A stretch of DNA of 17,561 nucleotides from an uncultured Erysipelotrichales bacterium (GCA_910586805.1 CAJUJC010000031.1:1504-19064); one strand, 5' to 3'; positions 1 through 7,338 are shown, numbered from the stretch's first letter. Program-made: numbers and translations. Notes: generated from the letters alone by a model not told the origin.

Positions 1-165
1 ACCTGAATTAATAAATGGTAAATAACCTACAATTGTTAGTTCTTCTTCGTCTGTTTCAAATGTTGCTACTGTATAACTATTTATTTCATTTTGATATATA
101 ATTTCTTGTAATACTCCTTTAATTTCCACAAAGCTTTCTCCATTTTTTATTCTTAATATCTCCAT
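1..165 (-). CDS. recD2: RecD2-like ATP-dependent DNA helicase, N-terminal fragment (cut by window edge)
   Basis: The minus strand reads an open frame of 55 codons from ATG 165 to the window edge. The segment GVLQEIIYQNEINSYTVATF followed by an ELTIVGYLP motif matches the N-terminal OB-like region of the RecD2 (YrrC) SF1B helicases. These are 5'-3' DNA helicases with a role in DNA repair. Only this region is visible, so no helicase motifs can be checked. An in-frame ATG also exists at 174. Neither start has a clear ribosome binding site. A GATAAT hexamer on the minus strand (178-173) could be a -10 box, which would make the mRNA almost leaderless. The family call rests on a short segment but the pattern is distinctive. 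Confidence 0.75.
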   Translation of the reverse strand, partial: MEILRIKNGESFVEIKGVLQEIIYQNEINSYTVATFETDEEELTIVGYLPFINSG

Positions 166-210
166 ATATATCATTATCAAAATTTCTATTTACCCTTAAA
201 AATCACAAAT

Positions 211-237
211 AAAAAAGGCATCCCATTCAAGAATACC
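211..237 (-). terminator. Probable terminator after the histidine phosphatase gene
   Basis: On the minus strand a short hairpin (GGTAT 237-233 pairing with ATGCC 221-217, with one G-U pair) is followed by six T (216-211). It lies 22 nt past the phosphatase stop and before the helicase start. The stem is weak, so this is a moderate call. It suggests the helicase gene is transcribed separately. Confidence 0.5.
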
Positions 238-258
238 CATTTAATACTATTAATATTT

Positions 259-840
259 TTATTCAGTTATATTACGATTGTATAATTCAACTAAAGAAAA
301 AATACCATCTTCATACTCAAACTTTAGAATACAACAATTATAAAGCCTTTCTTTTCTTATCACTTTTGCATATTGTTCCCATGCTCTATAAAATTGGGCA
401 CAAGCCGCCCCATGAGAAACAGCCAAAACAATTTCATGATCATCTCTATTCATAATCTCAGTTAAAGTATTAACCATTCTTTCTCTCAATTCCATTTCTC
501 CATCACCACCAAATTGTTTAAAGAAATCTCCATAGGGTAATTTTGGATTTAAACATTCATCTTTACCCTCATAGACTCCAAAGTTCCATTCTTTTAACCC
601 TTTGACTCTTGTATAAGGCATTTGATAATCAGTAACGATTTCTAAAGTATCACATGCCCTTTCAGAAGTTGATGAATATGCATGATCAAAAACAATGTTA
701 TTTTCTTTAAAATACTCACCAGCAAACTGTGCCTGTTTTATTCCTAACTCAGTTAATGGCGCATCACACCATCCTTGAATTTTATGTTGTAAATTAAACA
801 ATGTTTGTCCATGTCTCATTAAATATAATATTTTTTTCAT
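259..840 (-). CDS. Histidine phosphatase family protein (phosphoglycerate mutase-like)
   Basis: This 193-residue protein has the RHG signature of the histidine phosphatase superfamily (LMRHGQT, residues 7-13). H10 is the expected phospho-acceptor and R9 a phosphate ligand. R61 (SERACDT), E84 (LKEWNFG) and H143 (VSHGAA) complete the usual catalytic pocket. These enzymes remove or move phosphate groups on small metabolites or proteins, and the substrate cannot be read from sequence. It looks cytoplasmic, with no signal peptide or membrane segment. The ATG at 840 lies 2 nt after the stop of the upstream EFR1-type gene. Its ribosome binding site (AAGGAGG, 856-850) lies inside the end of that gene, so the two are probably co-transcribed and coupled. 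Confidence 0.88.
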   Translation of the reverse strand: MKKILYLMRHGQTLFNLQHKIQGWCDAPLTELGIKQAQFAGEYFKENNIVFDHAYSSTSERACDTLEIVTDYQMPYTRVKGLKEWNFGVYEGKDECLNPKLPYGDFFKQFGGDGEMELRERMVNTLTEIMNRDDHEIVLAVSHGAACAQFYRAWEQYAKVIRKERLYNCCILKFEYEDGIFSLVELYNRNITE

Positions 841-842
841 TT

Positions 843-1610
843 TTACTTTCCTCCTTGATAATTTGATTTAACAATCTCTTTTAATGTAATAGCACTATGT
901 CTATATCTTGCTTTAGGATTTTTATCAACAACAAGATCAATAGCTTGAAATGGGCAATGGTGTACACAAGCTAAACAAAAATCACAAACTCTCTTCTTCC
1001 TTTTGGATTTCTTAGCTTCAATTTTAATATTACCAATTGGACATACTTGTTCACAAATTCCACATCCTACACATCTATCACTCATTAGAATTGACTCACC
1101 ATTATTTAACTCTGGATGTTCTTGGAATCTTTGTGAAACCATTTCATAAGCTGCAATCCCTTCCCTTGTTGGGGATGGTATAGATTGCACTCTTTTTTGA
1201 ATATTTTCAATTGCCAGTTTTATTTGTTCATCTTCTTTTTTATCAAGAGCTTGTTGTTCTTCCATATCAAATGATGGTAAGTAATTATCTACCATCTTAA
1301 TCGTTTGAATATAATGAACCTTTATTCCATGATTTCGACAGAATTCTTCACTCCATATTCCTGCTACACTATCTTTATTTCCATAAGTCAATATCATATA
1401 AAAATAATCTGTTTCAAATCTTGCTTTTTCAATAAATCTTCTTACAGTTTGAGGTAGTTCTCCTGCATAAATAGGAGCGACTATTCCAATTTTTTCATCT
1501 TTATATTTCAATTTTTCTTTTTTCAATTCCTGTGGAATACTTTTGGGACTTTCCTCAATCTTCTTAGCAACATATAAACAGTTTCCTGTGGCAGTATAGT
1601 AAAATATCAT
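843..1610 (-). CDS. EFR1-type ferredoxin: flavodoxin-like domain plus two 4Fe-4S clusters
   Basis: This 255-residue protein starts with a flavodoxin-like fold (residues 1 to about 150). The YYTATGNC loop (4-11) resembles the FMN phosphate-binding loop. A bacterial ferredoxin domain follows, with two CxxCxxCxxxC motifs (C180, C183, C186, C190 and C209, C212, C215, C219), each expected to hold a 4Fe-4S cluster. This layout is that of the EFR1 family of anaerobes, presumed soluble electron carriers or reductases with unknown partners. The start at 1610 has a strong AAAAGGAGGG site (1626-1617). It is the first gene of a two-gene unit with the histidine phosphatase and is divergent from a LysR regulator that may control it. 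Confidence 0.88.
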   Translation of the reverse strand: MIFYYTATGNCLYVAKKIEESPKSIPQELKKEKLKYKDEKIGIVAPIYAGELPQTVRRFIEKARFETDYFYMILTYGNKDSVAGIWSEEFCRNHGIKVHYIQTIKMVDNYLPSFDMEEQQALDKKEDEQIKLAIENIQKRVQSIPSPTREGIAAYEMVSQRFQEHPELNNGESILMSDRCVGCGICEQVCPIGNIKIEAKKSKRKKRVCDFCLACVHHCPFQAIDLVVDKNPKARYRHSAITLKEIVKSNYQGGK

Positions 1611-1616
1611 TATTAT

Positions 1617-1715
1617 CCCTCCTTTTCACATATATTTTACAAAGCAATTATAAAAATGTACAATATAAATAGAGAAATCTGCTATAATGAAATAGAATAG
1701 TGAAAGGAGAAACTT
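1617..1715. promoter_or_regulatory. Divergent promoter region between EFR1-type gene and LysR regulator
   Basis: About 100 bp separates the two divergent starts. Rightward, TATAAT (1683-1688) and the site AAAGGAGA (1703-1710) precede the LysR ATG. No good -35 box is seen, although TACAAT at 1659-1664 is 18 nt upstream. Leftward, AAAAGGAGGG (1626-1617) precedes the EFR1-type start. TTGTAC (1663-1658) and a TAAAAT-like box about 18 nt on could be its promoter. A short TGTACA palindrome (1657-1662) sits between them. Confidence 0.5.
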
Positions 1716-2564
1716 ATGATTGAACTTGAACAACTCATTCATCTTATTGCATTTGATGAATATAAAACATTATCCAACGTCGCTAAAGAACTGCATATCT
1801 CACAACCTGCATTAACACGTTCTATGCAAAAATTAGAAGAAGCATTAGGATTAACATTATTTGAACGTACAAAAAATAGAATTCATTTCAATGAAACTGG
1901 GTTACTTGCAGTCGAACTTGCCAAAAGAATTGTGAGTGATACAAAAAACATGAAAATCCAACTTAAAGAATTCAATAGAAAACAACATACTATTTCCATT
2001 GGAACATGTGCTCCTGCTCCACAAATTTATCTCAATCAAAAAATATCAAGATTCTATCCTGATAAAACTATCTCTAACGAAATGAAAGATATGGATATAC
2101 TTATAGATGGTCTTAAAGATCATACATACACTTTTATTATCATGCCCTATGATATTGAAGATGAAAATATTGAAAGTATCTTGTTTATGGAAGAACAACT
2201 TTATTTTTCACTCCCATATCATCATCCTTTAGCACATAAAAAATCTATTTGTTTAAAAGAAATGGATGGAGAAAAAATGTTGTTAATGTCTAATATCGGA
2301 TTTTGGAATCAAATGCATCAAAAAACAATGCCAAATACTAAATTCCTCATCCAACAAGATAGAAGTGTTTTTTATGATCTCATTGAATTATCATCTTTAC
2401 CCTCTTTTACATCGGATTTTAGCATGAAATACGATGGTGTTCCACCAAATCGAAAAATCATTCCTATCCTTGATAAAGAGGCTCATGCTACATTTTACTG
2501 TTGTTATTTAAAAGAAAACGAACCTCATTTCAAATCTTTCCTTTACACACTTAATAAAGACTAA
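1716..2564 (+). CDS. LysR-family transcriptional regulator
   Basis: This 282-residue protein has the N-terminal winged helix-turn-helix of LysR regulators at residues 1-62. The recognition segment is LSNVAKELHISQPALTRSMQ (19-38), followed by the typical LEEALGLTLFERT. The C-terminal part (about 85-282) should be the periplasmic-binding-protein-like effector domain, but it matches no well-known subgroup I recognise and the ligand is unknown. The start at 1716 has AAAGGAGA five bases upstream and a TATAAT at 1683. It is divergent from the EFR1-type/phosphatase pair, the usual arrangement for a LysR target. That target assignment is inference. Confidence 0.9.
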   Translation: MIELEQLIHLIAFDEYKTLSNVAKELHISQPALTRSMQKLEEALGLTLFERTKNRIHFNETGLLAVELAKRIVSDTKNMKIQLKEFNRKQHTISIGTCAPAPQIYLNQKISRFYPDKTISNEMKDMDILIDGLKDHTYTFIIMPYDIEDENIESILFMEEQLYFSLPYHHPLAHKKSICLKEMDGEKMLLMSNIGFWNQMHQKTMPNTKFLIQQDRSVFYDLIELSSLPSFTSDFSMKYDGVPPNRKIIPILDKEAHATFYCCYLKENEPHFKSFLYTLNKD

Positions 2565-2857
2565 TTTCAATATTACTAATATATTAAGATTTTCAATACC
2601 ATTATTCGTTAAATCATTTTTATATCAAGATATGTTTCCAAGCATATAATGTAATGATAGAATAAATTCACTTTACTTTGTAAACATCACACCTAGATTC
2701 ATAGAATATGAAGCAACCTTAATAACACATTATTATAACTCAAATAAAACTTTGTTTCATAGAAATACTGTTTTTTCGAATATTTATGAAACATATTTAT
2801 AACTTATCTTAGCTGTATTTTTTTCATTTACATATTGGTGTATAATCATTTTATATA
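2565..2857. other. Intergenic region between LysR gene and GH1 gene
   Basis: This AT-rich stretch has no convincing ORF or RNA gene. An inverted repeat CTTAATA/TATTAAG (2550-2556 and 2582-2588) spans the LysR stop but has a long loop and no T-run, so it is at best a poor terminator. The right half holds the candidate operator at 2753-2793 and a TATAAT at 2841-2846. Confidence 0.5.
2753..2793. promoter_or_regulatory. Candidate operator upstream of the 6-phospho-beta-glucosidase gene
   Basis: A perfect 9-bp inverted repeat, TGTTTCATA (2753-2761) and TATGAAACA (2785-2793), is separated by 23 bp. There is no T-run, so it is unlikely to be a terminator. It lies about 50 bp upstream of the TATAAT at 2841-2846 and 83 bp before the GH1 start, a plausible site for a sugar-responsive regulator. 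The regulator is unknown and no candidate is adjacent apart from the upstream LysR gene. Confidence 0.4.
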
Positions 2858-2867
2858 ATGAAGGAGG
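2841..2867 (+). promoter_or_regulatory. -10 box and ribosome binding site of the GH1 gene
   Basis: TATAAT (2841-2846) has no clear -35 partner. AAGGAGG (2861-2867) lies 8 nt before ATG 2876 and overlaps the earlier in-frame ATG at 2858. The site therefore selects 2876 as the start. Confidence 0.6.
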
Positions 2868-2875
2868 ATAAAATA

Positions 2876-4234
2876 ATGTCATTTAATGAAGGTTTTTTAT
2901 GGGGTGGTGCAGTCACTGCTCATCAAAGTGAAGGTGCTTATACTGAATGTGGTAAATCTCCTGCTGTTTGTGATTTATTTCCAAAACCAGAACATTCTGA
3001 TTTTAAAGATGGAGTAGATGCTTTTCATCGTTATGATGAAGACTTTGCTTTATTTGAAGAAATGGGATTTACAAGTTATCGTTTTTCTATTGACTGGTCT
3101 CGTGTTTGTCCAGATGGAGAACATTTTAGTGAAGAAGGTATGGCTTTCTATGATCGTTTTATTGATAGTATGATTGCTCATGGAATGGAACCTATGTGTT
3201 CATTGTATCATTTTGAAATGCCTCAAGTATTAATGGAAAAATATAATGGATTTTATAGTCGTCATGTTGTTGATTTATTTGTGAACTTTGCAAATAAAAT
3301 GATTGATCGTTATGGAGATAGAGTAAAAAAATGGATCTCTTTTAATGAACAAAATTCTATTGGGTTAATTGGAAGTAAAAAAATTGCTTATGGAGCAATT
3401 TGTCCTAATGACTGTGATGAACAATTATTTGTAAATCAATTAGTTCATAACACATTCATTGCTCATGCGAAAGTTGTTGAAAAAGTACATACAATTAAAG
3501 ATGCAATTGTATTAGGAATGGTTATTTATATTCCTCACTATGGTGCAACTTGTAATCCTGAGGATGAATTAGAAGCGTTAAATCAAATGGCTGTAACTGA
3601 TATGTATTTTGAAATGTTTACTTATGGTGAATATTCATCATATATGTTAGCAAAAATGAAAAATGAAGGTAAAATGCCTGAAATGCTTCCAGGTGATTTA
3701 GAACTATTAAAAAATAATAAATGTGATTGGTTATCTTTATCATATTATTTCTCTACTGTTGCAAGCGCTGGGAAATTAAGTTTAGATATGAATGGAAATG
3801 CTCAAGCAGCGAGAAATCCATATTTAAAAGCAAGTGAATGGGGATGGCAAATTGATCCATTAAGTTTACGTATTGGATTAAGAAACATTTATGCAAAATA
3901 TCGTTTACCTATCATGGTTGTAGAAAATGGTTTTGGTATGAGAGATGTTCTTGTTGATGAAACCGTTATTGATGATGAACGTATCAATTATATGAGAGAT
4001 CATATTGAACAAATAGGTAAAGCTATTGATGAAGGTGTAGATTGTAGAGGATATTTAATGTGGGGTCCTATTGATATTTTATCTTCACAAGGTGAAATGG
4101 GTAAACGTTATGGAATGATTTATGTAAATAGAGATGATAAAGATTTAAAAGATATGAAACGTTATAAAAAGAAATCATTCTATTGGTTTAAAAAAGTCAT
4201 TCATAGTAATGGAAAAGATATAGAAAATAATTAA
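2876..4234 (+). CDS. 6-phospho-beta-glucosidase, glycoside hydrolase family 1
   Basis: This 452-residue GH1 protein starts with the family signature FLWGGAVTAHQSEGA. The acid/base glutamate is E158 in SFNEQN and the nucleophile is E350 in VVENGFG. Near the C-terminus, SSQGEMGKRYGMIYV (403-417) carries the Ser, Lys and Tyr pattern that GH1 enzymes use to bind a 6-phosphate. It is therefore more likely a 6-phospho-beta-glucosidase than a plain beta-glucosidase. It would split phosphorylated beta-glucosides such as cellobiose-6-P or aryl glucoside phosphates in the cytoplasm. An in-frame ATG at 2858 overlaps the ribosome binding site, so I use 2876. No PTS transporter or antiterminator is adjacent, so it appears to be a single-gene unit closed by the terminator at 4255. 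Confidence 0.9.
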   Translation: MSFNEGFLWGGAVTAHQSEGAYTECGKSPAVCDLFPKPEHSDFKDGVDAFHRYDEDFALFEEMGFTSYRFSIDWSRVCPDGEHFSEEGMAFYDRFIDSMIAHGMEPMCSLYHFEMPQVLMEKYNGFYSRHVVDLFVNFANKMIDRYGDRVKKWISFNEQNSIGLIGSKKIAYGAICPNDCDEQLFVNQLVHNTFIAHAKVVEKVHTIKDAIVLGMVIYIPHYGATCNPEDELEALNQMAVTDMYFEMFTYGEYSSYMLAKMKNEGKMPEMLPGDLELLKNNKCDWLSLSYYFSTVASAGKLSLDMNGNAQAARNPYLKASEWGWQIDPLSLRIGLRNIYAKYRLPIMVVENGFGMRDVLVDETVIDDERINYMRDHIEQIGKAIDEGVDCRGYLMWGPIDILSSQGEMGKRYGMIYVNRDDKDLKDMKRYKKKSFYWFKKVIHSNGKDIENN

Positions 4235-4254
4235 TTGTTAGAAAAAACATAAGT

Positions 4255-4309
4255 AAAAAGCTCTAATGAAATAAACTTTAAAAAGTTATCATTTTGTTAG
4301 GCTTTTTTT
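4255..4309 (+). terminator. Rho-independent terminator after the GH1 gene
   Basis: A long imperfect hairpin starts with AAAAAGC (4255-4261), which pairs with GCTTTTT (4301-4307). CTAA/TTAG and an inner AACTT/AAGTT stem follow. It ends in a run of seven T (4303-4309). It lies 20 bp past the GH1 stop. Confidence 0.8.
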
Positions 4310-4390
4310 ATATGTATTTTATTATTTACTATCTCAAACTTATTTTATTGATCATCTAACTTATATTTATATAAAAATAACATTTTTTTA

Positions 4391-4430
4391 CAAATTTCTT
4401 AAACCAAGAATTTATTTCTTATCAAATTTG
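4391..4430. promoter_or_regulatory. Imperfect inverted repeat upstream of the CobW-pair promoter
   Basis: CAAATTT (4391-4397) pairs with AAATTTG (4424-4430), and TTCTT (4396-4400) with AAGAA (4406-4410) gives an alternative shorter dyad. It lies 25 bp upstream of the -35 box, so it could be an operator. It does not resemble the Bacillus Zur box (TCGTAAT-type), which I looked for and did not find. Low confidence in such AT-rich DNA. Confidence 0.25.
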
Positions 4431-4454
4431 CATCTTTCATGAAAAGCATTTTGT

Positions 4455-4482
4455 TTGAATAAAGTCATTTGAGTGGTATAAT
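4455..4482 (+). promoter_or_regulatory. SigA-type promoter of the CobW GTPase pair
   Basis: TTGAAT (4455-4460), a 16-bp spacer and TATAAT (4477-4482) are present. The TG of an extended -10 (TGGTATAAT, 4474-4482) is also present. Transcription would start near 4489, giving a leader of about 18 nt. AAGAAGGAA (4491-4499) is the ribosome binding site for the ATG at 4507. Confidence 0.7.
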
Positions 4483-4506
4483 ACATGAAGAAAGAAGGAA
4501 TGTAAA

Positions 4507-5589
4507 ATGAGTAAAGTTGATATTATATCTGGTTTTTTAGGAGCTGGTAAAACAACTCTTATAAAAAAATTAATTAAAGAAAGTTTAGGTCAAGAAAAAA
4601 TTGTTTTAATTGAAAATGAATTTGGTGAAATAGGTATTGATGGAACATTTATGAAAGATGCTGGTATTGAGATTACAGAAATGAATTCAGGATGTATTTG
4701 TTGTTCATTGGTTGGTGATTTTAGTGAAGCATTAAAAAAAGTGATGACTGAATATCATCCTGATCGTATTGTGATTGAACCATCTGGTGTTGGTAAATTA
4801 TCAGATGTTATTAAGGCTGTACAAGATATACAAGATGAGGAACTTCAATTGAACAGTTTTGTTGCTGTTATTGATGCAAAGAAATGTAAAGTTTATTCAA
4901 AAAACTTTGGTGAATTTTTTAACAATCAAATTGAATATGCTTCTACTATCATTTTAAGTAGAACTCAAGATATAAACGAAGAAAAGTTACACGAATGTAT
5001 ACATATCATTAAAGAATTAAATACATCAGCAAATATCATTACAACACCTTGGGATGAATTAACTGGAGATATTATTTTAAATGCTATTGAAAAGAAAGAC
5101 TTGGTTTTAGAAAATGATGTTTCTCATGAATGCAATCATAATCATCATGAATGTTGTCATGAGGAGCACCATCACGAACACCATGAATGCTGTGGACATC
5201 ATCATAAAGATCATCACCATGAAGAAGAATGCTGTTGCAATCATCATCACCATGAACATCATGAACATGAATGTTGTTGCGGTCATCATCATGAACATCA
5301 TCATGCAGATGAAATTTTCACAAGTTTAGGAAAAGAAACAATTCGTACTTATACAAAAGAAGAATTATCTCTTATCCTTGAAAAATTATCTTCTTCAAAT
5401 GATTATGGAATTATTTTGCGTGCAAAAGGAATTCTACAAAACTCTAATAAAACTTGGTTACATTTTGATTGTGTTCCTGGTGAATATGATATACGTGTTG
5501 GAAGCGCTGACTATACAGGAAGAATTTGTGTGATTGGTAAAGATCTTGAAGAACAAAAAATCATTGAATTATTTGGTGTAGAATCATGA
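4507..5589 (+). CDS. COG0523/CobW-family GTPase with His/Cys-rich metal-binding insert
   Basis: This 360-residue member of the G3E/COG0523 family includes metallochaperones and metal-insertion GTPases. Its Walker A motif is GFLGAGKT (9-16). The family CxCC metal motif is GCICC (62-66), and EPSG is at 91-94. A 60-residue insert (207-266) holds 29 His and 11 Cys by hand count in HHECC-like units. The CobW C-terminal domain follows (about 275-356). The guanine-specificity motif NKxD is replaced by SRTQD (151-155), so nucleotide preference may be altered. The likely role is zinc (or nickel/cobalt) buffering or delivery in the cytoplasm; the metal cannot be read from sequence. It overlaps the next gene by 4 nt and shares its promoter. 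A clear Zur-type operator was not recognised. Confidence 0.9.
   Translation: MSKVDIISGFLGAGKTTLIKKLIKESLGQEKIVLIENEFGEIGIDGTFMKDAGIEITEMNSGCICCSLVGDFSEALKKVMTEYHPDRIVIEPSGVGKLSDVIKAVQDIQDEELQLNSFVAVIDAKKCKVYSKNFGEFFNNQIEYASTIILSRTQDINEEKLHECIHIIKELNTSANIITTPWDELTGDIILNAIEKKDLVLENDVSHECNHNHHECCHEEHHHEHHECCGHHHKDHHHEEECCCNHHHHEHHEHECCCGHHHEHHHADEIFTSLGKETIRTYTKEELSLILEKLSSSNDYGIILRAKGILQNSNKTWLHFDCVPGEYDIRVGSADYTGRICVIGKDLEEQKIIELFGVES
5125..5304 (+). repeat. His/Cys-coding low-complexity repeat within the CobW gene
   Basis: A stretch of CAT/CAC, GAA and TGT/TGC codons codes for repeated HHECC and HHHEHH units. The repeat is irregular, with no exact unit. It creates spurious Met-rich frames on the opposite strand because CAT reads as ATG there. 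Confidence 0.8.
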
Positions 5590-6527
5590 AAACAAGAATT
5601 TATTTGTTTACAGGATTTTTAGACAGTGGAAAATCAACATTTATCAATGATACAATAACAACAACTGATTTTTGCGAAAATGAAAAATCTCTATTAATCG
5701 TTAGTGAAGAGGGAGAATTTGAATATAATCAAGAACAAATTGAATCTTTTAATTGTGATATTGTTTATGTTTCTAATGAAGACCAATGGACATACGAATA
5801 TTTTGAAGAGTTAAAAGCAAAGTACAACCCAACACAAGTTTTAATTGAAGTAAATGGAATGTTTAACATTAATCATATAATTGCTTGTTCTCTTCCATCA
5901 GATTGGGAAATTGTTCAAGTTCTCACAACTATCAATGCACAAACCTTTGCATTATATATTCAAAATATGCGTTCACTTGTTTTCCAACATGTTGCTCATA
6001 CAAACTTATTGATATTTAATAGAATTGATAATTCCATCAAAAAATCTTTTTTAAGAAATAATATCAAAGCCATTAATTCTACATGCCAAATTATTTATGA
6101 AAAAGAAGATGGAACTGTAAATACAATGGAAGATGATGAATTGCCTTTTGATATAACAGCACCTGAATTAAATATATTAGATCATGATTTTGGTATTTTT
6201 TGTATGGATGCTTTAGATCATCCTGAAAAATATGAAGGCAAAATAATCACAATGAAAGGTAAATTTATTGGTAGAGATAAACAATTAGAAGATGGATTTG
6301 TCATAGGTAGACTCGCAATGGTATGTTGTGAAGATGATACATCTTTAATTGGTATGATTTGTGAACATCCTTCTGCTAAACAACTTATTCCTAATGAATG
6401 GATTGAAGTTAAAGGTGTTATTGAACTTGATTATGATCCAAGTATGGGTGGAAATGTTTGTATATTAAAAGTGGATCATCTAAAAGTTGTTCCACCTTTA
6501 GATAATGAATATGTTACTTTTGACTAA
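5586..6527 (+). CDS. CobW-like GTPase fused to a TIGR03943/YcgQ-type C-terminal domain
   Basis: This 313-residue protein has two parts. Residues 1 to about 195 look like a divergent COG0523 GTPase: Walker A is GFLDSGKS (10-17) and a G4-like NRID is at 145-148. The CxCC metal motif is missing, and the EPSG position reads EVNG (88-91). Residues about 203-308 resemble the soluble C-terminal domain of TIGR03943/YcgQ proteins. Features are KYEGKIITMKGKF, GRLAMVCCEDD (C247, C248), GMICE (C259) and EWIEVKGVI. In that family this domain normally follows membrane helices and works with a permease, but no membrane segment is present here. The start ATG overlaps the upstream TGA (ATGA), so it is translationally coupled. 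Probable partner of the upstream GTPase in metal handling (inference). Confidence 0.8.
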   Translation: MKTRIYLFTGFLDSGKSTFINDTITTTDFCENEKSLLIVSEEGEFEYNQEQIESFNCDIVYVSNEDQWTYEYFEELKAKYNPTQVLIEVNGMFNINHIIACSLPSDWEIVQVLTTINAQTFALYIQNMRSLVFQHVAHTNLLIFNRIDNSIKKSFLRNNIKAINSTCQIIYEKEDGTVNTMEDDELPFDITAPELNILDHDFGIFCMDALDHPEKYEGKIITMKGKFIGRDKQLEDGFVIGRLAMVCCEDDTSLIGMICEHPSAKQLIPNEWIEVKGVIELDYDPSMGGNVCILKVDHLKVVPPLDNEYVTFD

Positions 6528-6608
6528 TTATGTTTCCACAAATATAGATAGGAAAGTAAAAAAACAAACTATTCATTATATATAAAATATTAAGAAAGAG
6601 GTAGAAAA

Positions 6609-7307
6609 ATGATAAAGAAAATAATGATTTCAGCACTTACAATAGGTGTATTACTAGGTGTTCCTATGTTTCAGGAATTACCAATACAAAGTCCAATTGT
6701 AGAGATCCAAGCAAAAGCCAAAATTAAGCTGAATGTGACAAAAAAGACACTTGATAAAAATAAAACCTATACCTTAAAGGTATTAAATACTAAGAAGAAA
6801 GTGAAGTGGTCTTCTAGTAATAAAAATGTTGCTACTGTTTCTTCCAAAGGAAAAGTTACTGCCAAAAAAGCTGGTACTGCAACGATTTCTGCCAAAGTAG
6901 ATGGAAAAATATTAAAATGCAAAATTACAGTTAAAAACCCTATTAAAATAAACGCAACTTCTAAAACTCTATATCCAAAAAATACTTATACATTAAAAGT
7001 TACTGGAACAAACAAAAAAATAACTTGGTCTTCTAGTAATAAAAGTGTTGCTACTGTTTCTTCTAAAGGAAAAGTCACTGCTAAAAAATCTGGTACTGTA
7101 ACAATTTCTGCTAATGTAGATGGAAAAACATTAAAATGTAAAATTACAGTTAAGAAGGCAAAACAAACTTCAAAAACTGTGTATCTTTCTAGAACAGGTT
7201 CTAAATACCATAGTAAACCTAATTGTGGAAATATGAAAGGTGGTATTGCTGTTTCATTAAGTGAGGCAAAATCAAGAGGGAAAAGTGCTTGTAAAAAGTG
7301 TTATTAA
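6609..7307 (+). CDS. Secreted protein with two Big_2 Ig-like repeats and Cys/His tail
   Basis: The 232-residue protein starts with a signal peptide (hydrophobic 5-20; probable cleavage after AKA at 35-37). Two bacterial Ig-like (Big_2) domains follow, at about 38-108 and 112-182, each with WSSSNK, VATVSSKGKVTAKK and a closing CKITVK. The last 43 residues (VYLSRTGSKYH to the end) carry H201, C206, C228 and C231. This tail recurs at the ends of many Firmicute secreted proteins and looks like a small zinc-binding knuckle. No anchor (LPxTG, SLH or GW) is seen, so it is probably released or loosely wall-bound; function unknown. AGAAAGAGG (6593-6601) is the ribosome binding site. It follows the CobW pair by 81 bp without a clear terminator, so read-through is possible. 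Confidence 0.85.
   Translation: MIKKIMISALTIGVLLGVPMFQELPIQSPIVEIQAKAKIKLNVTKKTLDKNKTYTLKVLNTKKKVKWSSSNKNVATVSSKGKVTAKKAGTATISAKVDGKILKCKITVKNPIKINATSKTLYPKNTYTLKVTGTNKKITWSSSNKSVATVSSKGKVTAKKSGTVTISANVDGKTLKCKITVKKAKQTSKTVYLSRTGSKYHSKPNCGNMKGGIAVSLSEAKSRGKSACKKCY
6807..7153 (+). repeat. Tandem intragenic duplication coding for the two Ig-like domains
   Basis: Two copies of about 128 bp begin at 6807 and 7026, a spacing of 219 bp or 73 codons. By hand count they differ at about 11 positions, about half of them silent. This points to a fairly recent in-frame duplication of one domain. Confidence 0.8.
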
Positions 7308-7338
7308 AAATATAAAATTAACTCCTACATTTCATTTT

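Noticed and set aside
2550..2588. CTTAATA/TATTAAG inverted repeat as a LysR-gene terminator
   Set aside because: The loop is long, the stem is AT-only and there is no T-run after it.
2858..2875. Upstream in-frame ATG of the GH1 gene
   Set aside because: It overlaps the AAGGAGG ribosome binding site that serves ATG 2876, and the family signature starts right after the later ATG.
5107..5304. Met-rich 65-residue open frame on the minus strand
   Set aside because: It is the mirror of the His-coding CAT repeats in the CobW gene (CAT reads as ATG on the other strand) and has no ribosome binding site.
5114..5329. 71-residue open frame on the plus strand in another frame of the CobW gene
   Set aside because: It is a shifted reading of the same His/Cys repeat, rich in Ile, Met and Asn, with no start signal.
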